Shown piece by piece: positions 48,666-57,598 of a stretch of 64,000 nt of DNA. The notes under the pieces are model-generated. The model made no database searches. It was not told the origin of the DNA and worked only from the letters and a program-made list of their open reading frames with translations. The position numbers and the translations under genes are program-made. The stretch comes from SLRI01 sp964393275 (lineage in GTDB: Bacteria; Pseudomonadota; Alphaproteobacteria; Geminicoccales; Geminicoccaceae). Every line of letters starts with the position of its first letter. The stretch's first letter is position 1. The stretch spans positions 55,948 to 119,947 of the forward strand of contig CAYMTA010000007.1 of assembly GCA_964393275.1 (NCBI GenBank), written 5' to 3'.

Positions 48666-51497
48666 ATGACGGCAAGAATCGACACGTCGCCCAGGATCGC
48701 GGACGAGATTGTTTGCACCACCTGCTACATGTGCGCCTGCCGCTGCGGCATCCGCGTGCACAAGCTGGGCGGCCGGATCCGCCATATCGACGGCAATCCC
48801 GACCACCCAGTCAATCGCGGCGTGCTTTGCGCCAAGGGCTCGGCCGGGATCATGCACCACCTTTCGCCGGGTCGGCTGACCAAGCCCTTGAAGCGGGTCG
48901 GCGAGCGGGGCGAGGGCAAGTTCGAGGCGATCGAGTGGGACGAGGCCCTGGCCATCGCCGAAAGCTGGCTGCGCGAGGTCCGCGACAGCGATCCAAGGAA
49001 GCTCGCCTTCTTCACCGGCCGCGACCAGAGCCAGGCCCTGACCGGCTTCTGGGCCAGCCAGTTCGGCACCTGCAACTACGCGGCGCACGGCGGCTTCTGC
49101 TCGGTCAACATGGCGGCGGCCGGGCTCTATACGATCGGCGGCTCGTTCTGGGAGTTCGGCGAGCCGGACTTCGAGCATGCCCGCTACTTCCTGATCTTCG
49201 GCCTCGCCGAGGACCACGACAGCAATCCTTTGAAGCTCGGCATGGCCGAGCTGAAGCGGCGGGGTGCCAAGATCGTCTCGGTCAACCCGGTCCGCACCGG
49301 CTATTCGGCCATCGCCGACGAGTGGATCGGCATCAGGCCGGGCACGGACGGGCTCTTCGTCATGAGCCTGATGCACGAGCTGCTCAATGCCGGGCGGATC
49401 GATCTGGACTATCTGCGCCGCTACACCAACGCCACGGCGCTGGTGATCGACGCGCCGGGCGACGCGGATGACGGGCTCCTCGCCCGGGACGGCGAGGGCC
49501 GGCTGCTGGTCGGCGTCAAGGGCGAGGCGGCGGTGGCGGGCCCGGCTGTGCAGGCCGCCCTCAAGGGCCGCCATCGGCTGGCCGACGGCCGTTTCGGCGT
49601 GCCGGTCCTCGAGCTTCTGGCGCGACGCTACGCGGCGGCCGAGCACAGCCCGGATGCGGTGGCCGAGCGCTGCGGGATTCCGGCTTCGACCATCCGGCGG
49701 ATCGCCGCCGAGCTGGCGGCGGCGGCGTTCGACAATCCGGTCGTGCTGGAGCGGCCCTGGACTGACACGAACGGGGTCCGGCACGAGCGGATGATCGGCC
49801 GGCCGGTGGCGATGCACGCGATGCGGGGCATCTCGGCGCACAGCAACGGGTTTCACACCTGCCGCGCCATCCACCTCCTGCAGGTCCTGCTCGGCACCAT
49901 CGACACGCCGGGCGGGTTCCGCTTCAAGGCCCCCTTCCCCCGCCCCGCACCACCCGGCCCGCAGCCGGCCGGCCGGGCCGACCAGATGGCCCCCGGCAGG
50001 CCGATGGCCGGGCCGCCGCTCGGCTTTCCGCGCGGGCCGGCGGACCTGATCCTTGAGGCGGACGGAAGTCCCCGGCGCATCGACAAGGCGCTCTCCTGGG
50101 ATGCCCCCATGGCGGTGCACGGCATGATGCACAGCGTCATCGGCAACGCCGCCCGCGGCGACCCTTACGAGATCGACGTGCTCTTCATGTTCATGGCCAA
50201 CATGGCCTGGAACTCGGCCATGAACACGACCGAGACCATGGCCATGCTGAGCGCCAGGAAGGCCGATGGCGGCTACGTGATCCCGAAGCTCATCTATGCC
50301 GACGCCTTCTATTCGGAGACGGTGGCCTATGCCGACTTGGTGCTGCCCGACACGACCTATCTCGAGCGGCACGACTGCATCTCGCTCCTGGATCGGCCGA
50401 TCAGCTCGGCCGATGCCGTGTCGGATGCGATCCGCCAGCCGGTCGAGACGCCGGAGCGGGACGTGCGGCCGTTCCAGGACGTGCTGATCGACCTCGGCGC
50501 AAGGCTGGGCCTGCCGGCCTTCGTCGATGACCAGGGGGCGCCCCGCTTTCCGGGCGGCTATGCCGACTACATGGTCAATCACGAGAGGAAGCCCGGCGTC
50601 GGCTCGCTCGCGGGCTGGCGCGGGCCCAACGGCGACCAGGCCGGCAAGGGTGCGGTCAACCCCAATCAGCTGGAGCGCTACAAGGCGAACGGCTGCTTCT
50701 TCAGCCTGCCGATCCCCGAGGAGGCGGCCTACTTCAAGCACGCCAACGCGGCCTATCTGAAGTTCGCGGTCGAGGTCGGGCTGATCGACGAGGCAGCACC
50801 CATCGTGCTGCAGCTCTACAGCGAGCCCTTGCAGCGCTTTCGCCTGGCCGCCCGGGGTCACGGGGCCGTGCAGCCGCCGGACGACAGGCGGGAGCGGATC
50901 GAGACCTATTTCGACCCGCTGCCGATCTGGTACATGCCGTTCGACGAGGCCGTCGTGGACACGGAAGCCTTCCCGCTCCACGCGGTGACGCAGCGGCCGA
51001 TGTTCATGTATCACAGCTGGGGCGGGCATAACCCCTGGCTGCGCCAGATCCTCGATCGAAACGCGCTCTATCTGCATCGCCGGACCGCGGCGGCGCTCGG
51101 CATCGCGGAGGGTGATCTCGTGGCCATCACCAGCCGGCACGGGCGGGTCGAGGGACGGGCCAAGCTCATGGATGGGGTGCATCCCTCGACGGTCTGGACC
51201 TGGAACGCCATCGGCAAGCGCAAGGGTGCGTGGGGGCTCGAGGGCGACATTCCCGAAGCGCGCGAAGGCTTCCTTCTGAACTCGCTGATCGACGACCTGC
51301 TGCCCGAGCGTGACGGCGGCTATCGCTATGCCAATGCCGATCCGGTCACCGGCCAGGCGGCCTGGTACGACCTCAGGGTGCGGGTCGAGAAGCTCGCCGC
51401 CGACGCGCGGATGGAGGAGCCGGCGGCGCTGGCGCCCCTGCCCGGCGCTTTCGTGGCGCCGGATACCCTCTCCTACCGGGTGCGAGGTGGCGCATGA
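48666..51497 (+). CDS. soeA: Molybdopterin catalytic subunit of a cytoplasmic sulfite dehydrogenase (SoeA-like)
   Basis: DMSO-reductase-family molybdoenzyme of 943 residues from ATG 48666. The N-terminal [4Fe-4S] site is Cys20, Cys23, Cys27 and Cys55 (C-x2-C-x3-C-x27-C) in TTCYMCACRCGIRV and GVLCAKGSAG. Cys145 in HGGFCSVNMAAAG is the probable molybdenum ligand. There is no twin-arginine signal, so it stays in the cytoplasm. The pattern ITTTCYMCACRCG-type opening, with LAFFTGRDQSQALTG and GGSFWEFGEPDFEHARYF, agrees with SoeA, which oxidises sulfite to sulfate in sulfur-oxidising and roseobacter-type bacteria. The downstream Fe-S and DmsC-like genes complete the complex. Psr/Dms-type reductases are alternatives but are normally exported. 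Confidence 0.82.
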   Translation: MTARIDTSPRIADEIVCTTCYMCACRCGIRVHKLGGRIRHIDGNPDHPVNRGVLCAKGSAGIMHHLSPGRLTKPLKRVGERGEGKFEAIEWDEALAIAESWLREVRDSDPRKLAFFTGRDQSQALTGFWASQFGTCNYAAHGGFCSVNMAAAGLYTIGGSFWEFGEPDFEHARYFLIFGLAEDHDSNPLKLGMAELKRRGAKIVSVNPVRTGYSAIADEWIGIRPGTDGLFVMSLMHELLNAGRIDLDYLRRYTNATALVIDAPGDADDGLLARDGEGRLLVGVKGEAAVAGPAVQAALKGRHRLADGRFGVPVLELLARRYAAAEHSPDAVAERCGIPASTIRRIAAELAAAAFDNPVVLERPWTDTNGVRHERMIGRPVAMHAMRGISAHSNGFHTCRAIHLLQVLLGTIDTPGGFRFKAPFPRPAPPGPQPAGRADQMAPGRPMAGPPLGFPRGPADLILEADGSPRRIDKALSWDAPMAVHGMMHSVIGNAARGDPYEIDVLFMFMANMAWNSAMNTTETMAMLSARKADGGYVIPKLIYADAFYSETVAYADLVLPDTTYLERHDCISLLDRPISSADAVSDAIRQPVETPERDVRPFQDVLIDLGARLGLPAFVDDQGAPRFPGGYADYMVNHERKPGVGSLAGWRGPNGDQAGKGAVNPNQLERYKANGCFFSLPIPEEAAYFKHANAAYLKFAVEVGLIDEAAPIVLQLYSEPLQRFRLAARGHGAVQPPDDRRERIETYFDPLPIWYMPFDEAVVDTEAFPLHAVTQRPMFMYHSWGGHNPWLRQILDRNALYLHRRTAAALGIAEGDLVAITSRHGRVEGRAKLMDGVHPSTVWTWNAIGKRKGAWGLEGDIPEAREGFLLNSLIDDLLPERDGGYRYANADPVTGQAAWYDLRVRVEKLAADARMEEPAALAPLPGAFVAPDTLSYRVRGGA

Positions 51498-52234
51498 CCA
51501 GCCTTCCCGCCAACCGCACGGCCAAGCGGCTCGGCCTCGTCATCGACCTCGACACCTGCGTCGGCTGCCAGGCCTGCGTCGTCCATTGCAAGGAATGGAA
51601 CACCAGCAGCAACACCACAGCACTCAGCGACATCGAGCCCTATGGCCTGGAGCCGAGCGGCGCCTGGCTGAACCGGGTGCACGGCTACGAATTGGACGAC
51701 AGCGCCTCCGGCGGCTGCGGCCGCACCGTGCATTTCCCGCGCTCCTGCCTGCACTGCGAGGACGCGCTTTGCGTGACCGTCTGTCCGACCGGCGCCTCCT
51801 ACAAGCGCGCCGAGGACGGCATCGTGCTGGTCGACGAGGACAAGTGCTTCGGCTGCGGCCTCTGCGCCTGGGCCTGCCCGTATGGTGCCCGGGAGATGGA
51901 CCCGACCGCCAAGATCATGAAGAAATGCACGCTCTGCATCGACCGCATCTACAACGAGAACCTGCCGGTCGAGGAGCGCGAGCCCGCCTGTGTCCGGACC
52001 TGCCCGGCCCGGGCGCGGCATTTCGGCGATCTGGGTGATCCCGAGAGCGAGATCTCGAGGCTGGTGGCCGAGCGGGACGGCGTGGCCTTGATGCCGGAGC
52101 TCGGCTATCGGCCGACCAACCGCTACCTGCCGCCGCGCCGGCCGGTGCCGGAAGCCGATCGGGCCCAGGCGCTCGAGCCCGCCCCCGGCGGCTTTCTCGG
52201 CTGGCTCGACCGGCTGCTCGCCGACCAACCCTAG
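51494..52234 (+). CDS. soeB: Iron-sulfur electron-transfer subunit (SoeB-like, four-cluster)
   Basis: Ferredoxin-type subunit of 246 residues. Four cysteine groups are visible: CVGCQACVVHC (residues 22-32), CLHCEDALCVTVCP, CFGCGLCAWACP and CTLCIDRI, whose last cysteines pair with ACVRTCPARARHF. It should carry four [4Fe-4S] clusters between the molybdenum subunit and the membrane anchor. The start overlaps the catalytic subunit's stop by four bases (ATGA). Its end is 10 bases before the anchor gene. NrfC/PsrB/DmsB proteins share the fold; operon context gives the name. Confidence 0.86.
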   Translation: MTSLPANRTAKRLGLVIDLDTCVGCQACVVHCKEWNTSSNTTALSDIEPYGLEPSGAWLNRVHGYELDDSASGGCGRTVHFPRSCLHCEDALCVTVCPTGASYKRAEDGIVLVDEDKCFGCGLCAWACPYGAREMDPTAKIMKKCTLCIDRIYNENLPVEEREPACVRTCPARARHFGDLGDPESEISRLVAERDGVALMPELGYRPTNRYLPPRRPVPEADRAQALEPAPGGFLGWLDRLLADQP

Positions 52235-52244
52235 AGGGGCAGAC

Positions 52245-53183
52245 ATGCATCCAGCACCCTCGATCATCTTCTTCACCGCGGCCTCGGGCGCCGGCTACGG
52301 CCTTCTGGCCTTCGCCGCCTTCGCCGGCCTGCTCGGCCTCGTGCCGGTCGACAGCCGAAGCGGTCTCACGCTCCTCGTGCCGGCGCTGCTCCTGGTGGGC
52401 GCCGGCCTCCTGGCCTCGATGGGTCATCTCGGGCATCCGGAGCGGGCGTGGCGGGCCTTCAGCCAGTGGCGCTCGTCCTGGCTGTCGCGCGAAGGTGTCG
52501 CCGCGGTCGTCTCCTTCGTCCCCGCCCTCGGCCTCGCCTGGGCCTGGGCCCTGACCGGGCGGCTGGCGCCGGTCCTGGCTCTGGCCACCATCCTGATGGC
52601 CGTCGTCACCGTCTATTGCACGGCGATGATCTACGCCTCGCTGAAGCCGATCCCGCGCTGGCACCACAAGCTCGTGCCGCCGGTCTATCTCGGACTCGGC
52701 GCCGCGAGCGGCAGCGCCCTCGGCATCGCCGCCGCCGCCTGGACGGGCGCGCCCCTGCTGCCGCTCGCCCCGCTCGTCGCCCTCGCCCTGGTCGTGGGCT
52801 GGGGGCTCAAATGGCGCTACTGGCAGACGGTGGAGAAGGCGCCCGCCATCGCCACCACCGCCGACGCCCTTGGCCTCGGTGATCGGGGCACCGCCCGGCA
52901 GGTCGTGCCTCCGCATACCGAGCGCAACTACATCCTGAACGAGATGGGCTTCAAGATCGCCAGGAAGCACGGCGCCAAGCTGCGGCGCCACGCGCTGCTC
53001 GCGGGCCTCGTGCTGCCCCTGGTCGCCTTGGTCCTCGCCTTGCTCGTTCCGGGAGCAGCCGCGGCCCTGCTCCTGAGCCTCGGCGCAGCGCTCGCCCTCA
53101 TCGGCGTGGCGATCGAGCGCTGGCTCTTCTTCGCCGAGGCCGAGCATCTGGTGATGCTCTACTACGGCAAGGACTCGGTCTAG
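52245..53183 (+). CDS. soeC: DmsC-family membrane anchor (SoeC-like)
   Basis: Polytopic membrane protein of 312 residues with about eight hydrophobic segments. Family marks are MHPAPSIIFFTAASGAGYGL at the start, SMGHLGHPERAWRAFSQWRS followed by SWLSREG, and EMGFKIARKHGAKLRRHA near the end. DmsC-type anchors exchange electrons with the quinone pool. Here it would deliver electrons from sulfite to ubiquinone, since the catalytic subunit lacks an export signal. A small convergent gene begins seven bases beyond its stop. Confidence 0.86.
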   Translation: MHPAPSIIFFTAASGAGYGLLAFAAFAGLLGLVPVDSRSGLTLLVPALLLVGAGLLASMGHLGHPERAWRAFSQWRSSWLSREGVAAVVSFVPALGLAWAWALTGRLAPVLALATILMAVVTVYCTAMIYASLKPIPRWHHKLVPPVYLGLGAASGSALGIAAAAWTGAPLLPLAPLVALALVVGWGLKWRYWQTVEKAPAIATTADALGLGDRGTARQVVPPHTERNYILNEMGFKIARKHGAKLRRHALLAGLVLPLVALVLALLVPGAAAALLLSLGAALALIGVAIERWLFFAEAEHLVMLYYGKDSV

Positions 53184-53190
53184 CCGCCCC

Positions 53191-53526
53191 CTACCGCCGG
53201 GCGACGCGGGCGGGCCGCGCGGCTCGCGCGGCCTTGCGGCCGTGGACGTAGAGGAGGACGGCCGGCAAGGCGCCGAGGAAGGCGATGGCGATGCCCCAGA
53301 GGAGGTCGCCGAGCGTTTCCAGGCCCATCTGCTCGAGCTGGAAGGCGCCGCCGGCCAGCAGGAAGGCGACCATCCAGGTGGTCATGACGCCGAAGGAGAC
53401 GATTTCCCGCATGTGGCGGCGGGTCGTCCAGGCGGCCGGCGGATTCGCGTCGAACTGGCGGGAAATCCAGGTCGTGGCGAGCATGGTGGCGGCGAGGATG
53501 AGGCCCGCCGGAATGGCATGAAGCAT
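53191..53526 (-). CDS. Small membrane protein of unknown function
   Basis: A 111-residue protein with three probable membrane segments, at about residues 3-20, 44-64 and 72-94, and a very basic C-terminal tail (HGRKAARAARPARVARR). I do not recognise the family. A His-Met-Arg stretch (RRHMREIVSFGVMTTW) lies between segments one and two. It converges on soeC with seven bases between stops and faces away from it. Codon use and the alternation of hydrophobic segments support a real gene; the ribosome site is weak. Confidence 0.62.
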   Translation of the reverse strand: MLHAIPAGLILAATMLATTWISRQFDANPPAAWTTRRHMREIVSFGVMTTWMVAFLLAGGAFQLEQMGLETLGDLLWGIAIAFLGALPAVLLYVHGRKAARAARPARVARR

Positions 53527-53674
53527 GACGAACGTCCGCTTTCATTCGTCCCGCAGCGGCCCGTGCCGACCTCGGTCGCCAAGGCCTGCGGACGCGCTGA
53601 GATAGTCGCCCGCCGCGGGCTCCGCCCTTGCAAATGCGCCTGAGGTCGAACGCGAGGTAGCGCGGAATCGCAGA

Positions 53675-54442
53675 TCAGACCCAGCCGCCGTCGGCCACGT
53701 ATTGCTGGTTGGTCATCGCACTGCTGTCGTCGGCGGCGAGGAAGAGGACGAGGCGGGCGATCTCGTCCGGCTGGAGCTTGCGCTTGAGGCACTGGCGCTG
53801 CATCAGCTCCGCCTCGCCCGCCGCGTCGAGCCACAGGCGCTGTTGCCGCTCGGTCATGATCCAGCCGGGGGCGATGCAGTTGACGCGGATGTTGTCCGGA
53901 CCGAAATCGCGCGCCTGACCGCGGGTCAGCCCGACCACCGCGGCTTTGGACGCCGTGTAGCCGTGCATCCCGCCCTGGCCGATCAGCCAGCTCACCGAGC
54001 CCATGTTGACGATCGACCCGCCACCCTGGCGCTTCATCATCGGCTGGACCGCCTGGGCACAGAAGAACTGGTGCTTCAGGTTCATCGCGATCCGGTCGTC
54101 CCAGTATTCGGATGTCACCTCGGCGAAATCGTGCCGGTCGTCGCGCGCCGCGTTGTTGACCAGGACCGTGATGTCGCCATGCGCCTCCGCGGCCTTCGCG
54201 ACGGCGGCGCGCAGGGCCGCAATGTCGCGCAGGTCGGCCTCGATGAAGAGCGGTGCCGCATGGCCCCGAGCCACGACGTCCTGCACCGTGCGCCGGCTCG
54301 CCTCGCCGTCGAAATCGATGAAGGCGACCTTGCTACCCTGGCCGGCCATGGCCTGGACGATGGCGGCACCGATGCCCGAGCCACCGCCGGTGACCAGGAC
54401 GGAGCGATCCTTCAGGCTCGGGTAGGTGGCGAAGCCCGGCAT
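53675..54442 (-). CDS. SDR family NAD(P)-dependent oxidoreductase
   Basis: Classical short-chain dehydrogenase of 255 residues. The cofactor loop is LVTGGGSGIGAAIVQAM, Asp in VAFIDFDGEA favours NAD(H), NNAARDDRH replaces NNAG, and the catalytic Tyr-Lys is in MHGYTASKAAVVGLTR, with Ser in MGSVSW. GAGG lies five bases before ATG 54442. It is 24 bases downstream of the TctA stop and probably ends the leftward TTT operon 57505-53675. It may act on the imported acid or sugar. Confidence 0.9.
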   Translation of the reverse strand: MPGFATYPSLKDRSVLVTGGGSGIGAAIVQAMAGQGSKVAFIDFDGEASRRTVQDVVARGHAAPLFIEADLRDIAALRAAVAKAAEAHGDITVLVNNAARDDRHDFAEVTSEYWDDRIAMNLKHQFFCAQAVQPMMKRQGGGSIVNMGSVSWLIGQGGMHGYTASKAAVVGLTRGQARDFGPDNIRVNCIAPGWIMTERQQRLWLDAAGEAELMQRQCLKRKLQPDEIARLVLFLAADDSSAMTNQQYVADGGWV

Positions 54443-54466
54443 GGCAGCCTCATTCGATGGGGGTCG

Positions 54467-55993
54467 TCATTCGTTGGGAGTCTGGGCGAGCACCGGTGGC
54501 ACCTTGCGCCGGCCGCGCACGGCGCCGACGATGACGAGGAGCCAGATGAGGAGGGTGACGATGCCGAGGGTGGCGGCGATCGGCCGCTCGAAGAAGGCCA
54601 GGATATCGCCGTTGGACTTGATCATCGACTGCATGAAGTTGCGCTCGACCATGTTGCCGAGGACGAGGCCGAGGATCGCCGGCGCCACCGGAAAGCCGTT
54701 CTCCTCCATGACGAAGGCGATGACGCCGAGGACCAGCATCACGGTCACGCCGAAGACCGTGTTGTTGATGGCGAAGGCCCCCACCATGCAGAGCAGGAGG
54801 ATGACCGGCATCAAAACCTCGCGCGGCACCTTGAGCATCTGCCCATAGGACTTGATGGCGAGCCAGCCGAGCGGCAGCAAGAGGAGGTTGGCGACGAAGA
54901 AGGCGATGAAGACGCCGTAGAGCAGCTCGGGGTGCTGGAGCATCACCATCGGCCCCGGATTCATCCCCTTCATGTAGAGGATGCCGATGACGATGGCGGT
55001 GATCGAGTCGCCCGGAATGCCGAAGACGAGGGCCGGGACCCAGGCCCCGCCGAGGCTCGCATTGTTGGCCGAGCCCGCGTCGACCAGCCCCTCGACATGG
55101 CCGGTGCCGAACTTCTCGGGCTCCTTCGAGGCCTTCTTCGAGATGGCGTAGGTGACCCAGGCGGCGATGTCGGCGCCGGCACCCGGCAGGATGCCGATCA
55201 GCGTGCCGATCAGGCTGCCGCGCACCACACCGACCTTGTAGCGGCGCACCGACTCGAGGCCCGGCCGGAGGATGGCGCCGCTCGCCTGGCTCACCACGGC
55301 CATCTTGTCGCGTCCGCCGGTGGTGCCCAGGGCCCAGCGCAGCACCTCGGAGACCGCGAACATGCCGATCATCGCCGGAATGAAGCTGACCCCGCCCATC
55401 AGCTCGACCGATCCAAAGGTGAAGCGCGGCTGGCCGGCCATGATGTCGATGCCGATGGTCGCGATGAAGAGGCCGAAGAGCAGCGAGACCAGGCCCTTGA
55501 CGGGGCTGCCGGTCGAGACGAAGGCAGCGCAGGTGAGGCCGAAGGTGGCGAGCCAGAAATACTCGAAGGTGGAGAAGCTGAGCGCCACCTCGGCGAGCAG
55601 CGGGGCGGTGAAGGCGAGAATGGTGGCGCCGACGAGCCCGCCGATGATGGCGCAGACGAGGGAGGTGCCGAGGCCGAGATTGGCCTGGCCCGCCTGGGTC
55701 AGCTTGTAGGTGTCGTCGACATAGGCAGCCGAGGCGGGGGTGCCCGGGATGCGCAGGAGAGCCCCCGGCAGGTCGCCCGCGAAGATCGCCATGGCGGTGG
55801 TCGAGACGATGGCGGCGAGCGCCGGGATGGGGTCCATGAAGAAGGTGATGGGCACCAGGAGTGCTGTCGCCAGGGTCGCGGTGAGCCCCGGCATGGCGCC
55901 GACGAAGAGCCCGAAGGCGCCGGCCGCCACCATCACGCCCAGCACGTACGGGTCGAAGACCAGGGCGAAGGCGGCGAGCAGCGTGTGCGTCAT
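54467..55993 (-). CDS. tctA: Tripartite tricarboxylate transporter large permease, TctA family, second set
   Basis: Membrane protein of 508 residues with the signature loop FVGAMPGLTATLATALLVPI near residue 30 and the repeat GSLIGTLIGILPGAGADIAA. The segment SKKASKEPEKFGTGHVEGLV is the family's conserved cytoplasmic loop, and GSANNASLGGAWVPALVFGI follows. Compared with the copy at 40395-41918 it keeps all family motifs but is clearly distinct, so the two systems probably import different carboxylates. It follows TctB by 30 bases. Confidence 0.94.
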   Translation of the reverse strand: MTHTLLAAFALVFDPYVLGVMVAAGAFGLFVGAMPGLTATLATALLVPITFFMDPIPALAAIVSTTAMAIFAGDLPGALLRIPGTPASAAYVDDTYKLTQAGQANLGLGTSLVCAIIGGLVGATILAFTAPLLAEVALSFSTFEYFWLATFGLTCAAFVSTGSPVKGLVSLLFGLFIATIGIDIMAGQPRFTFGSVELMGGVSFIPAMIGMFAVSEVLRWALGTTGGRDKMAVVSQASGAILRPGLESVRRYKVGVVRGSLIGTLIGILPGAGADIAAWVTYAISKKASKEPEKFGTGHVEGLVDAGSANNASLGGAWVPALVFGIPGDSITAIVIGILYMKGMNPGPMVMLQHPELLYGVFIAFFVANLLLLPLGWLAIKSYGQMLKVPREVLMPVILLLCMVGAFAINNTVFGVTVMLVLGVIAFVMEENGFPVAPAILGLVLGNMVERNFMQSMIKSNGDILAFFERPIAATLGIVTLLIWLLVIVGAVRGRRKVPPVLAQTPNE

Positions 55994-56023
55994 GCCGGGC
56001 GCCCCATCACCATGGCAGGCCCC

Positions 56024-56497
56024 TCACCAGGGCAGCCTGGGCAGAAGGGTGCCCTGCGGCAGCGGCACCAGCAGCATCGCCCGAAAGGCCCAGTCGACCA
56101 CGAGGATGAGGACGACCGTGATCAGCAGCGAGGAGAGCCAGGCGCCGCCCCGGAAGCGGACGAGGAGCACGTACATGCCGATGCCGGCAACCAGGACGAA
56201 GCCGACCCGGTCGAGGAAAAGGATGAAGGCCAGGATGACCAGGAGCACGAGGCCGGCATCGATCAGCCGGTCGAACCGGTGGCCGGCGACATCGATCCAG
56301 CCGGTGGCGGCGCGATGACGCCAGCCGGTGACCATCAGGCCGATGCCGGAGAGGACGAGGCCGAGGCCGATGATCGTGGGGAAGAAATCGGGGCCGTAGT
56401 CCTGGCCGTGGGTCGCCGGAAAGGTGCTGGCCTCGAGGATGATGGCGAGGCCGCCCAAGAGGATCACGAGGCCCAGAAGGGCATCGTTGAGCCTCAC
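56024..56497 (-). CDS. tctB: Tripartite tricarboxylate transporter small permease, TctB family, second set
   Basis: Membrane protein of 157 residues with four hydrophobic segments, the normal TctB size. The N-terminal NDALLGLVILLGGLAIILEA and the C-terminal FRAMLLVPLPQGTL, with the VPLPxG motif, are typical. GTG 56497 is the likely start, though the ribosome site is unclear. It lies between TctC (36 bases) and TctA. It is about 100 residues shorter than the TctB of the first system. Confidence 0.88.
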   Translation of the reverse strand: MRLNDALLGLVILLGGLAIILEASTFPATHGQDYGPDFFPTIIGLGLVLSGIGLMVTGWRHRAATGWIDVAGHRFDRLIDAGLVLLVILAFILFLDRVGFVLVAGIGMYVLLVRFRGGAWLSSLLITVVLILVVDWAFRAMLLVPLPQGTLLPRLPW

Positions 56498-56533
56498 CGG
56501 AGCGGCCCCGCCCGCACCATTATCCCGCCTCGG

Positions 56534-57505
56534 CTACTTCGTCATGCCGAGCTCTTTCATGACGCTGCCGAGCGAGTCGTTGCTCTCCGCCATGAAATGC
56601 TCGAAGCCCTCGGGACCCTCGAAGACCATGCCGTAGCCGCGATCGGTCATGAAGCTGCGGAACTCCTCGCTGGCGTGGATCTTCTCGAGCAGCGGCACGA
56701 TGGTGTTCACCACCTCGTCCGGCAGGCCCTTGGGCCCGGCCACGCCGCGCCAGGCACCAAGCTTCCAGTTGATGCCCTCCTCCTCGAGGGTCGGCACGTC
56801 GGGAGCGGTGCTCAACCGCTTGCTGGACATGACGGCGAGGCTCTTGGCGCGGCCGGCATCGATCAGCGACTGCGCCTCGGGAATCGAGCAGGTGACGATG
56901 TCGACACCGCCCGCGGCCAGATCCTGCATGGCCGGTGCCGCACCCTCGGAGGGGACCCATGGCACCCGGTCCGGCTCCATGCCGGCCGTCTTCAGCATGC
57001 CGGCGAGGGCCAGATGCCAGATGCCGCCCTGGCCGGTGCCCGACGCCTTGTAGGTGCCGGCGGGGTTGTCCTTGATGGCGGCCAGAAGCTCCTCGATGGT
57101 GCTCCAGGGCGCATCGGTGCTGACCTGCACGCCGGACGGGTCCTCGTTGTAGAGGGCCAGGGGCGTGTAGTCCTGGTAGGTCAGGTCGGTGAGGCCGGAC
57201 CAGTGCATCATGCCGATCTCGACCGTGACGATGCCGAGCGTGTAGCCGTCCGGCTCGGCCGTGGCGATGGCGCTGTGGCCGACCACGCCGGAGCCGCCAG
57301 TGCGGTTGACGACGTTGACCGGCTGGCCGAGCGCCGGCTCCATCAGGGACGCCAGGATGCGCGCCGTGGCATCGGTGCCGCCGCCGGCGCTCCAGGGCAC
57401 GATCAGCGTGATCGGTCGATCGGGATAGGCGGCCTCGGCCCGCGCCAGACCCAGCGCCAGGACCGCGGCTGCGGCGCAGCCCAAGAGAATTGTCCGTCGC
57501 AACAT
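56534..57505 (-). CDS. tctC: TTT transporter periplasmic binding protein, TctC/Bug family, second set
   Basis: Secreted binding protein of 323 residues with a signal peptide ending ARAEA. The mature domain begins AYPDRPITLIVPWSAGGGTD, the Bug-family loop that contacts the ligand carboxylate. It has VNRTGGSGVVGHSAIATAEP and SMGTYKASGTGQGGIWHLAL-like text (GTYKASGTGQGGIWHLALAG). It heads the leftward unit TctC-TctB-TctA-SDR. Its ligand is probably an organic acid, unidentified. Confidence 0.93.
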   Translation of the reverse strand: MLRRTILLGCAAAAVLALGLARAEAAYPDRPITLIVPWSAGGGTDATARILASLMEPALGQPVNVVNRTGGSGVVGHSAIATAEPDGYTLGIVTVEIGMMHWSGLTDLTYQDYTPLALYNEDPSGVQVSTDAPWSTIEELLAAIKDNPAGTYKASGTGQGGIWHLALAGMLKTAGMEPDRVPWVPSEGAAPAMQDLAAGGVDIVTCSIPEAQSLIDAGRAKSLAVMSSKRLSTAPDVPTLEEEGINWKLGAWRGVAGPKGLPDEVVNTIVPLLEKIHASEEFRSFMTDRGYGMVFEGPEGFEHFMAESNDSLGSVMKELGMTK

Positions 57506-57598
57506 GGCTCGAAGCCTCCCCTTTTCCGCTATGCGATGGCCGGACGCTAGCCGATCCTTTCGGCTTCGGCCACCCTTTCCCGCACGCCCGAGCCCCCT

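Noticed and set aside
48624..51182. An 852-codon minus-strand frame opposite the SoeA-like gene
   Set aside because: It is a shadow of the molybdoenzyme gene, with antisense codon bias and no family features.
53702..57550. A 1282-codon open frame on the plus strand across the SDR and second TTT genes
   Set aside because: It is antisense to well-supported genes, is dominated by Asp/Glu/Arg/His codons that mirror a GC-rich coding strand, and has no recognisable domain.
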